Shown here one piece after another: positions 36,344-45,365 of a stretch of 64,000 nt of DNA. The position numbers and the translations under genes are program-made. Source of the stretch: Dysgonomonadaceae bacterium zrk40. GTDB lineage: Bacteria; Bacteroidota; Bacteroidia; Bacteroidales; Dysgonomonadaceae. The stretch's first letter is position 1; every line of letters starts with the position of its first letter. The stretch is taken from assembly GCA_016916535.1 (NCBI GenBank), contig CP070276.1, positions 2,170,001-2,234,000 of the forward strand, given 5' to 3'. A model generated the notes under the pieces. That model saw only the letters and a list, made by a program, of their open reading frames with translations, searched no databases and was not told where the DNA came from.

Positions 36344-37885
36344 TTAATAGTTAGGATTCTGTACCAGTACACCGTTTGATTTGTCAACCTCGTTCTGTGG
36401 CAAGGGAAGCAGTTCATGTTTCTCCTGATAACCGGTCTTGCCGGCAGCATGCAGCACCTCTTGGGCGATGCCCCAGCGTACCAGGTCGTAGAATCGGTCG
36501 AACTCCATGCCCAGCTCCACCCGACGCTCGTGGCGGATGGCATCGCGCATCTCTGCCTGGTTAGTTGTGGTCACTTTGGGTAGTAGGGATGCATTTGTGC
36601 CGCGCGCTCTCGCCCTGACCATTTCAAGATGATCTGACGCTTCTCCGGTACTTCCCAGTTCATTGGCAGCTTCGGCCGCCATCAGCACCACGTCGGCGTA
36701 ACGTATCAGCCGGATGTTATACCAGTACCCTCCCTTTGTATAGGTGGCCCGCAGGCTGGGGTTGGTATAGGCTTTCTTGTTGTAGTACTTGTTGATCACA
36801 TCGGCGTTGGAGATAGGTTTCTCACCGTAGGGTTGATTCGCCGGGATGGAAGAGGGATCACCTCCCGTCTTGATAAAATAGAGCAGTGTCTCGTTTCTTC
36901 GGGGGTCTCCCTCCTCAAAAGCGTCTGCCAGAAACTCCGTAGGGGTGTGCCACCCCCATCCAAGATTCCATTCGCCAGCACCTCTTACACCCTGCACCTG
37001 TGCAAACTGGCTGCCGATGTCGTTGGAGCCGGGTTGAGAGGCAGTGGCGGTACATTGCAGTTCGAATACAGACTCGCTGCTGTTCTCTCCCGTCTCGCGG
37101 AAGATTTGGTTGTAGGGGGTATTGAGGTTGTAGAGTCCAGATTGGATCACCTCCATCGCTGCGGTGTGCATGTTGTTCCAATCGTTTCTCATCATGTAGG
37201 TGCGCGCATGAAGTGCCCTTGCGGCACCCCAGGTGAGGCGGCCGGTGTATACTGGTGGCCAGCTCTGCGGCAGATGGGCCTCTGCTGTCTCCAGGTCAGC
37301 GTCGATCAGTGCATAGATTTCAGCGGCGGGTGATTTGGGGATGTTGGCCTCTTCGGCATTCACAATTCGGAAATCGATCTTGGGTACATCGCCGAAGGCT
37401 CGTACCAGGTTGAAGAAGGCAAACGCACGGAAGAAGTGGGCTTCCGATCGGTTAATCAGGTCACCCTCAGAGAGGACTCCCTTTTCTGCTTCACTCATTG
37501 CAATATCGTCGAGGATCTTGTTGGCCAGGATGATGATCTCGTAGTTAGCAGTCCAGTAGGAGCCGATCAGGCCGTTGGTGGCGATGTATTCGAAGTCGTC
37601 GAACATCCTGCCGTGTGCGGCACCGTCGGAGGCGGTGCTCCCTTTTTCGGCATCCTCGGAGCGGAAGGAGTGGATGGCGAGGGCAGTGGTACCAGAAGTG
37701 ACGTGGTAACCGCGTAGTTTTGCATAGAGGGTGAAGATGTCGGACTGGAAAGAACCGCCGCTACCCTCATCGCCTTCTACCCATTCGCCCTGTGGCTTTT
37801 GGTCCAGGAGGTCGGAACAGCCACCAAGGGCTAGAGAGTAAATTGCTGCAAAGATGAGCCAAATATATATCTTGTTCAGTTTCAT
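36344..37885 (-). CDS. SusD/RagB-family glycan-binding lipoprotein
   Basis: 513 residues; lipoprotein to Cys23 (ALGGCSDLLD). The N-terminal SusD-like domain shows GSYWTANYEIIILANKIL and NRSEAHFFRAFAFFNLVRAFGDVP, the latter the core TPR segment of the family. The C-terminal RagB part has YNIRLIRYADVVLMAAEAANELG, the segment EMRDAIRHERRVELGMEFDRFYDLVRWG and LPLPQNEVD near the end. It binds glycan on the outer membrane and caps the SusC transporter encoded 12 bp upstream. Confidence 0.97.
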   Translation of the reverse strand: MKLNKIYIWLIFAAIYSLALGGCSDLLDQKPQGEWVEGDEGSGGSFQSDIFTLYAKLRGYHVTSGTTALAIHSFRSEDAEKGSTASDGAAHGRMFDDFEYIATNGLIGSYWTANYEIIILANKILDDIAMSEAEKGVLSEGDLINRSEAHFFRAFAFFNLVRAFGDVPKIDFRIVNAEEANIPKSPAAEIYALIDADLETAEAHLPQSWPPVYTGRLTWGAARALHARTYMMRNDWNNMHTAAMEVIQSGLYNLNTPYNQIFRETGENSSESVFELQCTATASQPGSNDIGSQFAQVQGVRGAGEWNLGWGWHTPTEFLADAFEEGDPRRNETLLYFIKTGGDPSSIPANQPYGEKPISNADVINKYYNKKAYTNPSLRATYTKGGYWYNIRLIRYADVVLMAAEAANELGSTGEASDHLEMVRARARGTNASLLPKVTTTNQAEMRDAIRHERRVELGMEFDRFYDLVRWGIAQEVLHAAGKTGYQEKHELLPLPQNEVDKSNGVLVQNPNY

Positions 37886-37897
37886 AATGCTGTCAGT

Positions 37898-40800
37898 TTA
37901 AAAAGTTAAGTTCAGACCAAAGGTATAGATCATCGGCATGGGATAGGTGCCGCCATCGATTCCGAAAGCGAGTGCAGAGCCGCCAATCTCGGGGGTATAG
38001 CCTGTATTGCGTGTCCAGGTCTTCAGATTCTGCACGTTGGCGAAGAGCCGTAGCGACTTGAGGTATACCCTCTGCAATAATTCAGTTTCAAAGGTGTAGC
38101 CCAGCTGAACGTTGCGGATGCGGAAGAAACTGCCATCCTCGATGAAGTAGTTGGAGTTGATCAGGTTGATGGAGCGGGAAGGGTTGAGTATTGGCTCCCA
38201 GTTGGAGGTTCCTTCGCCGTTCCAGCGATCCATACGATTGGTCAGGTAGTTGAGCTGTGCGTAGGTGGGGTCATCCCATGTGCGGTAGATTTCATTTCCG
38301 TAGACCCCCATCATCTCGACATCGAAGTCGAAGTTGTGGTAGTCCAGGTTGAGGCTGAGGCCATAGGAGAAGTCGGGTGTCGGGTTGCCGATCATGGTGC
38401 GGTCCTCCTGTGTGATGGCACCATCTCTGTTTATATCCTCGAACTTGAGGTCGCCCGGTGCGACACTCCCCACGCTGTTGGGGTAGTAGGTCTTCACATC
38501 CTCCCTGTTCTGGTAGACACCAGCCACTTTGTATCCGAAGAAGTGTCCCACGGGATAACCTTCCAGTGAACGGGATATGCCGCCCGAGGCGAAGATGGCA
38601 TCCTCTGGACCACGGCCGAGTGAGAGCACCTTGTTATCAATGGTGGTGAAGTTGCCTGCAAGCGAGTAGGAAAGGCCGTCGCTACCAATCTGGTCGTTCC
38701 AGGTGGCGGAGAGTTCGAGACCCCTGTTTCGTATCTCACCCAGGTTCTCCAATGAGTTCTTGGCTCCGGAGAAACCGGCCAGCATCACGATGATGTCGCG
38801 AGTGGTTTTGTTGTAGAAAACCGGTTCGATCCGCAGACGGTTGTCGAGAAGGTTGACCTCGACCCCAGCCTCCCAGGCGTATGTCTTCTCCCAATTGAGA
38901 TCCTGGGGCAGATACTGCACCGAGTAGCCGGTGATGATGTTGTCGCCGAAGACGGCACTGCCGGAGCTTTGCAGGCGGGGGTAGGTGGGGTAGTTATAGC
39001 CGCCGGTGTTCTGACTGCCCAGCACACCCCAGGAACCCTTGAACTTCAGGTAGTCGATCAGTGCCAGACCTTTCATGAAATCTTCTTCCGAGGCAACCCA
39101 GCCGGCACCGAAGGAGTAGAAGTCATCCCAGGTGTTGCCCACCGAACGAAAGACTGAAGCACCATCTCGCCGGTAGGAGGCGTTGAAGAGGTATCGGTTC
39201 TGAAAGTTGTAGAGCCCCCTCAATAAGTAGGACATGGTGAACCGCTTGTACTGACTCCCACTGTTTGACATCGATTTGTTCGAAAGGGAAGAGATCCACC
39301 ACTTGTCGGTGTCATCGCTTGGAACTGAGAAGATGATCTCTTCGATATTCTGGCTGCGCGAACCGCCCAGAGAGGAGTATTCGGTGAAGTTGGTTGTAAC
39401 ACCGGCGGTGGCGGTCAGGTTGTGATAACCAAAGGAGTTGTTGTAGGTGAGGATGTAGTCACTCTGTGCCACGGTCCGGGTCGATTTCGACTGTGATACC
39501 GACTCACTCGTGGTGAGGTTTTCCGCCCCCTCTATGTCGGGGTTGTAGACCGTGATGATGGGGCTGAGGCTGCGGGATTCGTTCACTGCATAGTCGAGCG
39601 AGAAGGTGCTCTTGAAGCTGAAATGTTCCAGGAAGTCCACCTCCCCGTAGATGTTTCCCGCCGCACGGTGGTTCTGTGCTTGGGCATGGTTGGCCCTAGC
39701 CTCCACCTCGATCAGGGGATTCCAGACCTGTGCCCTTTGAAAATCGGGAAGAGTGTGAATAAGACCTTCAGTTGCGTCATAAAGCGGAGCGATGGGAGCT
39801 GCCCTGATGGCACCGCTCACTCCCTTGGCGTCGGTGGGGTTGGTCCTGGATGCGTTCACCTGATAGCCGAAGCGTAGTGCTTCACTTACGCTGTACTCGC
39901 TGCTCAGGTTGAGTGTCAACCGCGAGTATTTCTCATATTTAATGTTACCCTCCTCGGAAGTGTAGCCGATACCGAGGTAGAAGCGGTTTTTCTCACCTGA
40001 ACCGGTGATGCTGACATTGTTATTGGTGAGGAATCCCTGCTGGAAGATCACATCCTGCCAGTTGGTGTCTGCTTGCCAGTCACTGTAATCGAAGCTGGAT
40101 AGTCCCTGGTTAACACGCTGTTCGTCATACAACTCGCGAAACTGAGCCGCGTTGGCCATCGGCATCATGTGGGTCACTTCCTTGAAGCCGAGTGAACTGT
40201 TGAAGTTGACCACTGTCTGGCCCCGTTTAGCCCTTTTCGTGTTGACGATGATCACCCCGTTGGCTCCCCGGACACCGAAAATAGCAAGCGAGGAGGGGTC
40301 TTTCAGGATCTCCATTGACTCTATATCAGCAGGGTTGAGGTAGTTGATGTTGTCGGAGAAGAGTCCGTCCACCACGTAGAGCGGGGAGTAACCGTTGATG
40401 GAGTTGGTACCGCGGATACGGACTTCCGGGTCCTGTCCGGCACGGCCACTGTTAACGATTTGAACACCGGCCACCTTACCCTGCACGGAAGATAGGAGGT
40501 TGGTGGTTGGCCTGTTGGCGATCTCCTCGGCACTTACGCTGACGATAGATCCGGTCAGGTCACGTTTCTTGGCACTGCCGTAACCGATCACCACCACCTC
40601 TTCCAGTGCCTGCACATCTTCGTTCATCACCACGTTGATGGTAGTGCGGCCGTTGAGGGGTTCTTCTACCGAGAGCATACCGATGTAACTGTACTGAATG
40701 GTTGCGTTGGAAGGCACGTTCTCAAGGGTGTAGTTCCCGTCATAATCGGTCACGGTACCGATTGTAGTGCCTTTTACCAATACGGTGACACCGATTGCCG

Positions 40801-40912
40801 GATCACCGGTTGCTCCTTCCGTCACCATACCGGTAACCGTTACGGTCTGTTGTGCGGACAACAGGAAAGTGAACAACAGCAGATGCAGAATGATTGCGAT
40901 TTTCAATTTCAT
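37898..40912 (-). CDS. SusC/RagA-family TonB-dependent transporter
   Basis: 1004 residues. Signal peptide (to about 21), a carboxypeptidase-regulatory-like domain (about 22-105; GMVTEGATGDPAIGVTVLVKG), the SusC pattern VVVIGYGSAKKRDLTGSI, a TonB plug (through IVNSGRAGQDPEVRIRGTN and YVVDGL), then a long beta barrel ending in a phenylalanine (GLNLTF). It imports oligosaccharides across the outer membrane with TonB energy. First gene of the PUL operon proper; 206 bp separate it from the regulator gene. No TAnnTTTG box is obvious, consistent with activator-dependent transcription, and two palindromes lie upstream. Confidence 0.97.
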   Translation of the reverse strand: MKLKIAIILHLLLFTFLLSAQQTVTVTGMVTEGATGDPAIGVTVLVKGTTIGTVTDYDGNYTLENVPSNATIQYSYIGMLSVEEPLNGRTTINVVMNEDVQALEEVVVIGYGSAKKRDLTGSIVSVSAEEIANRPTTNLLSSVQGKVAGVQIVNSGRAGQDPEVRIRGTNSINGYSPLYVVDGLFSDNINYLNPADIESMEILKDPSSLAIFGVRGANGVIIVNTKRAKRGQTVVNFNSSLGFKEVTHMMPMANAAQFRELYDEQRVNQGLSSFDYSDWQADTNWQDVIFQQGFLTNNNVSITGSGEKNRFYLGIGYTSEEGNIKYEKYSRLTLNLSSEYSVSEALRFGYQVNASRTNPTDAKGVSGAIRAAPIAPLYDATEGLIHTLPDFQRAQVWNPLIEVEARANHAQAQNHRAAGNIYGEVDFLEHFSFKSTFSLDYAVNESRSLSPIITVYNPDIEGAENLTTSESVSQSKSTRTVAQSDYILTYNNSFGYHNLTATAGVTTNFTEYSSLGGSRSQNIEEIIFSVPSDDTDKWWISSLSNKSMSNSGSQYKRFTMSYLLRGLYNFQNRYLFNASYRRDGASVFRSVGNTWDDFYSFGAGWVASEEDFMKGLALIDYLKFKGSWGVLGSQNTGGYNYPTYPRLQSSGSAVFGDNIITGYSVQYLPQDLNWEKTYAWEAGVEVNLLDNRLRIEPVFYNKTTRDIIVMLAGFSGAKNSLENLGEIRNRGLELSATWNDQIGSDGLSYSLAGNFTTIDNKVLSLGRGPEDAIFASGGISRSLEGYPVGHFFGYKVAGVYQNREDVKTYYPNSVGSVAPGDLKFEDINRDGAITQEDRTMIGNPTPDFSYGLSLNLDYHNFDFDVEMMGVYGNEIYRTWDDPTYAQLNYLTNRMDRWNGEGTSNWEPILNPSRSINLINSNYFIEDGSFFRIRNVQLGYTFETELLQRVYLKSLRLFANVQNLKTWTRNTGYTPEIGGSALAFGIDGGTYPMPMIYTFGLNLTF

Positions 40913-41006
40913 AGATTCATATTTTACTTGTTCATAAATGGCAGATGAAGCAAAGGAAATATATGAATCTGATCAGGTAAAATAATAAACCTCGTTAAAG
41001 ATACGT

Positions 41007-41022
41007 TATGTTTTATAACATA
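41007..41022. promoter_or_regulatory. Palindrome TATGTT-4-AACATA upstream of susC
   Basis: Perfect 6-bp half sites with a 4-nt centre, about 95 bp upstream of the susC ATG. Candidate operator; the link to the PUL regulator is inference. Confidence 0.35.
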
Positions 41023-41056
41023 TTTTTAAAGGATACTTTTTTACTACACTTTCAGT

Positions 41057-41074
41057 ATTTAAAATATTTTAAAT
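41057..41074. promoter_or_regulatory. 18-bp AT-only perfect palindrome upstream of susC
   Basis: ATTTAAAATATTTTAAAT reads the same on both strands, about 145 bp before the susC ATG and 45 bp after the regulator stop. It is a candidate binding site or could reflect AT richness. Confidence 0.35.
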
Positions 41075-41118
41075 CAGTATGAATGGCAGTGTGATATTAA
41101 TAAGTGTACAGTATCCAT

Positions 41119-44004
41119 TTATTGGAATTTAATCATGAATTCCACCAGATTGTCAGCTTCTGAAAGGGTTAGTTTCTTGCGTAACCGATAGCGGGCAGCT
41201 TCCACACCCCGGATGGAAATGTTCAACATCTTCCCGATTTCCTTTGAAGAGTAGTTCAGTCTAAGTAGGGCACACAGTTTTAGATCGGAGGGTGTGAGCA
41301 AAGGATATCGTTCCTTCAGTTTGCGGAAGAAGTTCTCGTGAATCAGGTCGAAGGTATCCTGAAACTGGTTCCATTCATCTTCATCGGAGAGGCCATTGTT
41401 GATCATGGACAACAGTTCGTTCCCTTCGTTACGTTTGAGTTTGCCGTTCAGTATGAGAGATTGAATGGTGCTGCGCATATTTTTCAGAAACTCGGTATGG
41501 TTGATGATCATCATGGTGGCGCTAGCCAACTCCTTACTCTTGTGTGTCAGTTCAGCCTCAAGTTTTTCATTGCGTAACCGGGTGATCTCTCTCTCCTGTT
41601 TCTCCAGCTGTGCCAGTCGACGGTTCTCCTGTTCGACAAAGAGCTGGTTTTTCTTCTTTATGATACGGCGTACGCGGTTGCCGATGAGTAGTCCGCTTGC
41701 CAGAATGATCAACAGGATATAGAGAAGTGTGGCCCACCATGTTTTGTACCATGGGTTTTTTATACGGAATGCAAAGGTAACCTCTGACAACACTTCTTCC
41801 CTATCATCCAGTACCCTCGCTCTGAGTCTATAATCATTGGGAGGTAGATTGTTGTAGGTCACAGCAAGATCTCCGGCTACGGGAACCCAACGATTGTCAT
41901 ATCCCTCAAGGATGGATTCCACCAGCAGGGGTTTACGGGTGAATTCAGGAAAGACAAGCTGAAAGGAGAGATTGTTGTGTCGGTAGGCGATCACCTCTTT
42001 AGTCTTTGTGTTCAGATCTTGGTTCTCTCTCCATTCGCGGTCATGGCTCATGGCAGAAGCAATTCTCAGATTGCTGATAGACAACGCTCCTGTTTGCTGA
42101 CCTATAAGGTATTTTCCGATGCCGCCATTCAGAGAAAAATATGAAACTGTATCATTCACGATGAAAATGTCTGCCCGTCCCTCATTGGGAGGGTTGTTGA
42201 GGATTCCGTAAGGGATTCTGTCCCTGAGGCGAAAGTGATCAGCGGTGTATTCCACCAGCGCATACTCTTTGTTGCGGATAAACCAGAATAAATGATCATT
42301 CTGGGGAACGATGCGATAGGTGTCGGCAAATTCCGGAAGATCTTGGTTCAGAGGTTCAAAGGGGATGATTTTACGGCTGATGTCATCGTAGGTATAAAAT
42401 AGCTTTCCATCTGCAAAGAGTACTCTTCCTTTCAATTTCATCACTTTTACGGGACGATATGGCTCATTCAGGGCGGTATCGAACGTGAGGAAGTTCTCAA
42501 TTTCTGTAACCTTATCCAGATCGGAGGATAGCTTCAATCGATAAACACCTTTGTACATGTGGCCGGCCCAGATGTTGCCGGTATGATCAATTTCGATGTT
42601 ACGGATCAGGTCGGAAAAACCTTTCACCTGGTGACTGAACTGCCAATTGCCAGATGGGTCCTGGTCATATACATAAAGTGCTGTGTAGGACGATTGAAGC
42701 AAGTGGTTTTCCCCGTTCAGGATTATCTGTTTCATATCCAATCCACCGGTACGTGCTTGCGGAATATCAACTAAACGTTCCTTTTCCAGCAACGATGTGC
42801 CTAGGTTGTGTCCCACAAATAACTGACGGTTGAATTGTTCAATAAACCACGACTGGGTGTCAAAATGGGCATAACGTCTGAAGTTCCTTTCCTCTTTGGA
42901 GTAAGTGTAGATTCCCTGGTTTGTTGCCAAAAATAGTGAGTGATCGTTCTCGAGGATATCCTCCACCAATCCAATCTGGATGTCGGAAGGCTCAAAAAAG
43001 GAGTAAGGGGAGTGGGAAAGAAAATGGGCTATGCCGTTGTCCAGCGCTGCCCATATATTTTGTTCTCGATCGCTGAAAAGTGAGAGCACTGTGTTGTTGT
43101 GCAGTCCATTGTTACGATTGATGTGCCATCGCTCTTCACCCTTGTGGTTTAATGCAAAAAGACCGTCGTTCAGGGTCCCTATCACGATCAGTGAATCACC
43201 ATTCAGGGTTGCTCGGTTGACCACTCCCTCCCTCAGCCGTTTGTCAGCTGTTGTTGGCCATGGCTGGAGTGTTTCAAGGTCGTTGCCGAGATGGAAGATC
43301 CCGTTTTTTTCCGTTACCAGCAGCTGCTCTTCACCCAGAGGAAGGACTGCCACAACATTGTCGTTATTGAGTTGCTTGCGGGTGAACAGTTCCCTGAAAT
43401 GTTCTCCGTCAAACAGGGTGAAGTGGTTGTTGATCAACTGTGCGAACAGGTTGTCCCCAACCGGAAAAAAATAGAGAACGCCGGGATAGGGTTTATGGGT
43501 TTTGATGGAGTTTTCTTCCAGGACAAAGAATGCAGAAAATGATTGAAAGTAGATCTTCCCCCTGTGTTGACAGATTTTCCATATCTCGTCGTTGTGGAAT
43601 TGATAATCCTTCACCCGTTTCCTGAGTGAGTGGTAGATGAGCCGGTTGTAGCGATCCCGTTCAAAATATCCAAATTCCTCGAACGATCCCACATAGATGC
43701 GATTGGGGTGTTGATTAAAATCGATAAATATCGATTTCACAGCCAGATTGTTGGGGAGCTTGTGGAGGTTCCAGTTTACACCGTCAAAGCTGAGCAGTCC
43801 GTTGTTGTTACCGAAATAGATTACACCCTCCTGATCCTGTGCGATGGACCAGTTTTGATTCCCTGCCTTATAGTGCGCAGTGGTGTAGTTGTATACAGGA
43901 GGAATGAATGGTATTTCGAGCGAATAACCCTTCCATGGGAAGAGTGAGCATATGAGGGTGAAAAAGATCCCGGAGAAATTGACGATTGGCATTTTTTTTC
44001 TCAT
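41119..44004 (-). CDS. Membrane-spanning one-component PUL regulator (propeller, Y_Y_Y, LuxR HTH)
   Basis: 961 residues from the ATG at 44002-44004. A signal-like hydrophobic start is followed by a periplasmic Reg_prop-type beta-propeller (repeats such as SIAQDQEGVIYFGNNNGL and NIWAALDNGIAHF), a Y_Y_Y domain (about 670-750; NNLPPNDYRLRARVLD), one membrane segment (about 757-777), a charged coiled coil (about 780-850) and a LuxR/GerE-type HTH in the last 60 residues (LTPSDLKLCALLRL, SSKEIGKMLNISIRGVEAARYRLRKK). No kinase or receiver domain is present, so it is not a hybrid two-component system; DNA binding would occur at the membrane. It lies directly upstream of susC in the same direction. 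The frame extends to 44076 but would overlap the preceding gene. Confidence 0.92.
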   Translation of the reverse strand: MRKKMPIVNFSGIFFTLICSLFPWKGYSLEIPFIPPVYNYTTAHYKAGNQNWSIAQDQEGVIYFGNNNGLLSFDGVNWNLHKLPNNLAVKSIFIDFNQHPNRIYVGSFEEFGYFERDRYNRLIYHSLRKRVKDYQFHNDEIWKICQHRGKIYFQSFSAFFVLEENSIKTHKPYPGVLYFFPVGDNLFAQLINNHFTLFDGEHFRELFTRKQLNNDNVVAVLPLGEEQLLVTEKNGIFHLGNDLETLQPWPTTADKRLREGVVNRATLNGDSLIVIGTLNDGLFALNHKGEERWHINRNNGLHNNTVLSLFSDREQNIWAALDNGIAHFLSHSPYSFFEPSDIQIGLVEDILENDHSLFLATNQGIYTYSKEERNFRRYAHFDTQSWFIEQFNRQLFVGHNLGTSLLEKERLVDIPQARTGGLDMKQIILNGENHLLQSSYTALYVYDQDPSGNWQFSHQVKGFSDLIRNIEIDHTGNIWAGHMYKGVYRLKLSSDLDKVTEIENFLTFDTALNEPYRPVKVMKLKGRVLFADGKLFYTYDDISRKIIPFEPLNQDLPEFADTYRIVPQNDHLFWFIRNKEYALVEYTADHFRLRDRIPYGILNNPPNEGRADIFIVNDTVSYFSLNGGIGKYLIGQQTGALSISNLRIASAMSHDREWRENQDLNTKTKEVIAYRHNNLSFQLVFPEFTRKPLLVESILEGYDNRWVPVAGDLAVTYNNLPPNDYRLRARVLDDREEVLSEVTFAFRIKNPWYKTWWATLLYILLIILASGLLIGNRVRRIIKKKNQLFVEQENRRLAQLEKQEREITRLRNEKLEAELTHKSKELASATMMIINHTEFLKNMRSTIQSLILNGKLKRNEGNELLSMINNGLSDEDEWNQFQDTFDLIHENFFRKLKERYPLLTPSDLKLCALLRLNYSSKEIGKMLNISIRGVEAARYRLRKKLTLSEADNLVEFMIKFQ

Positions 44005-44032
44005 AAAGTCGGGAATGGGTTTGTAGAATGGG

Positions 44033-44764
44033 TCAACTCTGCTTTTTTTCCAGCAACTGTTCGATCTCTGCTTCACTGAGCACTTTCACATTGGTGAAGA
44101 TAAACCTGGTGTCGAGGAAGTTGCCGTACTGATTGCACTCCTGCACTGCAGCAGTCAAGTTTGTATGGATATCTCTTTCAAATGATAAGAGCATGAGGAT
44201 GGAGAAATAGTTGTCTTTGATCTCAAATTTCTCAATCACCACTTCAGCCTGCTGTAGCTGAAATGTGAATTCTCTTTCCACAATCTCCCTCTGCAGGGAG
44301 GTGAGTGTCTCTTTGTTGTGGGTTGTGAAGAGTGAAAAGAAACGTAGCTTCTTATCCAGTCCCCCCAGTCCGGAGGAGATATAAACCTGCTGTTTCCCGG
44401 AGAGATCGGAACTCAATATGATTCGGCTGCTCACCAGCGCCATGGCCGACCAGTGTGCCAGTTCGGGCTCGGCAGGACTACTGTGATAGGTCTCAATGGC
44501 ACGGTATGCTCCTACGTCTGGGATGGATGCCAACAGTGTCAGACATCTTTTTTTCCGTTCTGCCGGTATGTCGGGTGTGAAGAGGATAGCGATCTCATCA
44601 TCCCGTACGAAAGGCTTGTTTTCCTCGCGTAGCTGGTCGAAATAACGGAAATAGGCCATCTGTTCCTCAATGGGTACAAGCTCCTCCAGGATATGAAAAG
44701 AGTCTATACCCTGTTCGTTGAGGGACTGTCTCAACTTGGCCAAAAGATCTTCCTGACTGCTCAT
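44033..44764 (-). CDS. Conserved-looking cytoplasmic protein of unknown function
   Basis: 243 residues, no signal peptide or membrane segment, Glu/Leu-rich and probably mostly helical with some strands. I do not recognise a family. It lies 28 bp upstream of the PUL regulator in the same direction, and no promoter is seen between them, so the two are probably co-transcribed. A TATCTTTG -7 box at 44769-44776 ends only 4 nt before the ATG, which would make the mRNA leaderless or nearly so; the next in-frame ATG is about 34 codons later and would cut into a well-behaved coding region. Confidence 0.75.
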   Translation of the reverse strand: MSSQEDLLAKLRQSLNEQGIDSFHILEELVPIEEQMAYFRYFDQLREENKPFVRDDEIAILFTPDIPAERKKRCLTLLASIPDVGAYRAIETYHSSPAEPELAHWSAMALVSSRIILSSDLSGKQQVYISSGLGGLDKKLRFFSLFTTHNKETLTSLQREIVEREFTFQLQQAEVVIEKFEIKDNYFSILMLLSFERDIHTNLTAAVQECNQYGNFLDTRFIFTNVKVLSEAEIEQLLEKKQS

Positions 44765-44768
44765 CTGA

Positions 44769-44776
44769 CAAAGATA
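44769..44776 (-). promoter_or_regulatory. -7 box of the unknown gene and PUL regulator
   Basis: The minus strand reads TATCTTTG, 4 nt upstream of the ATG of the 243-residue gene. An exact consensus match. Confidence 0.5.
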
Positions 44777-44793
44777 GTTTTTTTTGTAAATTT

Positions 44794-44832
44794 AGCCTCT
44801 CTTCTTCGTCAAAAGATAATAGAAGAGTGGCT
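44794..44832. repeat. Inverted repeat in the divergent region before dut
   Basis: AGCCTCTCTTCT (44794-44805) and AGAAGAGTGGCT (44821-44832) pair at 11 of 12 positions (one T-T mismatch) with a 15-nt loop. It lies between divergent genes; operator or RNA hairpin are both possible. Confidence 0.4.
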
Positions 44833-44918
44833 TCTTAATCCTTAAATTTCATCAAACAGGCCAAATATCTCACCAGAAATGTATAAATTCGCACAATCAA
44901 TTTAAAATGTGCCCTCTA

Positions 44919-45353
44919 ATGAGAATCAGGATTGTGAACCAGTCGAAACACCCTTTGCCCGCCTATGCCACCGCGCTCGCCGCAGGGATGGATTTACGGG
45001 CCAATATTGATGAGCCATTGATGCTGAAGCCTCTGGAGCGAATCCTCGTGCCTACTGGTCTCTATCTGCAATTACCGGAGGGCTATGAAGCCCAACTTCG
45101 TCCCCGCAGCGGGTTGGCTCTCCGTCATGGCATCACACTGCTCAACAGTCCCGGCACCATTGATGCCGATTACCGGGGCGAGATTGGGGTGATTCTGGTG
45201 AATCTCTCCGATGAACCTTTCACCATCCTGGATGGTGAACGCATTTGTCAGATGGTGGTGGCACAGCACTCCCGCATAGAGTGGGAACCGGTAGCGTCAC
45301 TCAGCGAGACAGGACGTGGCGACGGTGGATTTGGACATACCGGAAAAAAGTAA
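44919..45353 (+). CDS. dut: dUTP diphosphatase
   Basis: Trimeric dUTPase that splits dUTP to dUMP and pyrophosphate, keeping uracil out of DNA. 144 residues from MRIRIVNQS; an ATG at 44907 adds four residues. The five family motifs are present in order: [43 protein letters not shown] and the C-terminal P-loop-like [10 protein letters not shown]. It leads a plus-strand run with the TPR gene 12 bp downstream. Confidence 0.97.
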   Translation: MRIRIVNQSKHPLPAYATALAAGMDLRANIDEPLMLKPLERILVPTGLYLQLPEGYEAQLRPRSGLALRHGITLLNSPGTIDADYRGEIGVILVNLSDEPFTILDGERICQMVVAQHSRIEWEPVASLSETGRGDGGFGHTGKK

Positions 45354-45365
45354 CAATCGATTCAC

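Noticed and set aside
36331-36543. Extended start of the LamG lipoprotein
   Set aside because: It would place over 70 residues before a clear lipoprotein signal peptide and overlap the susD 3' end.
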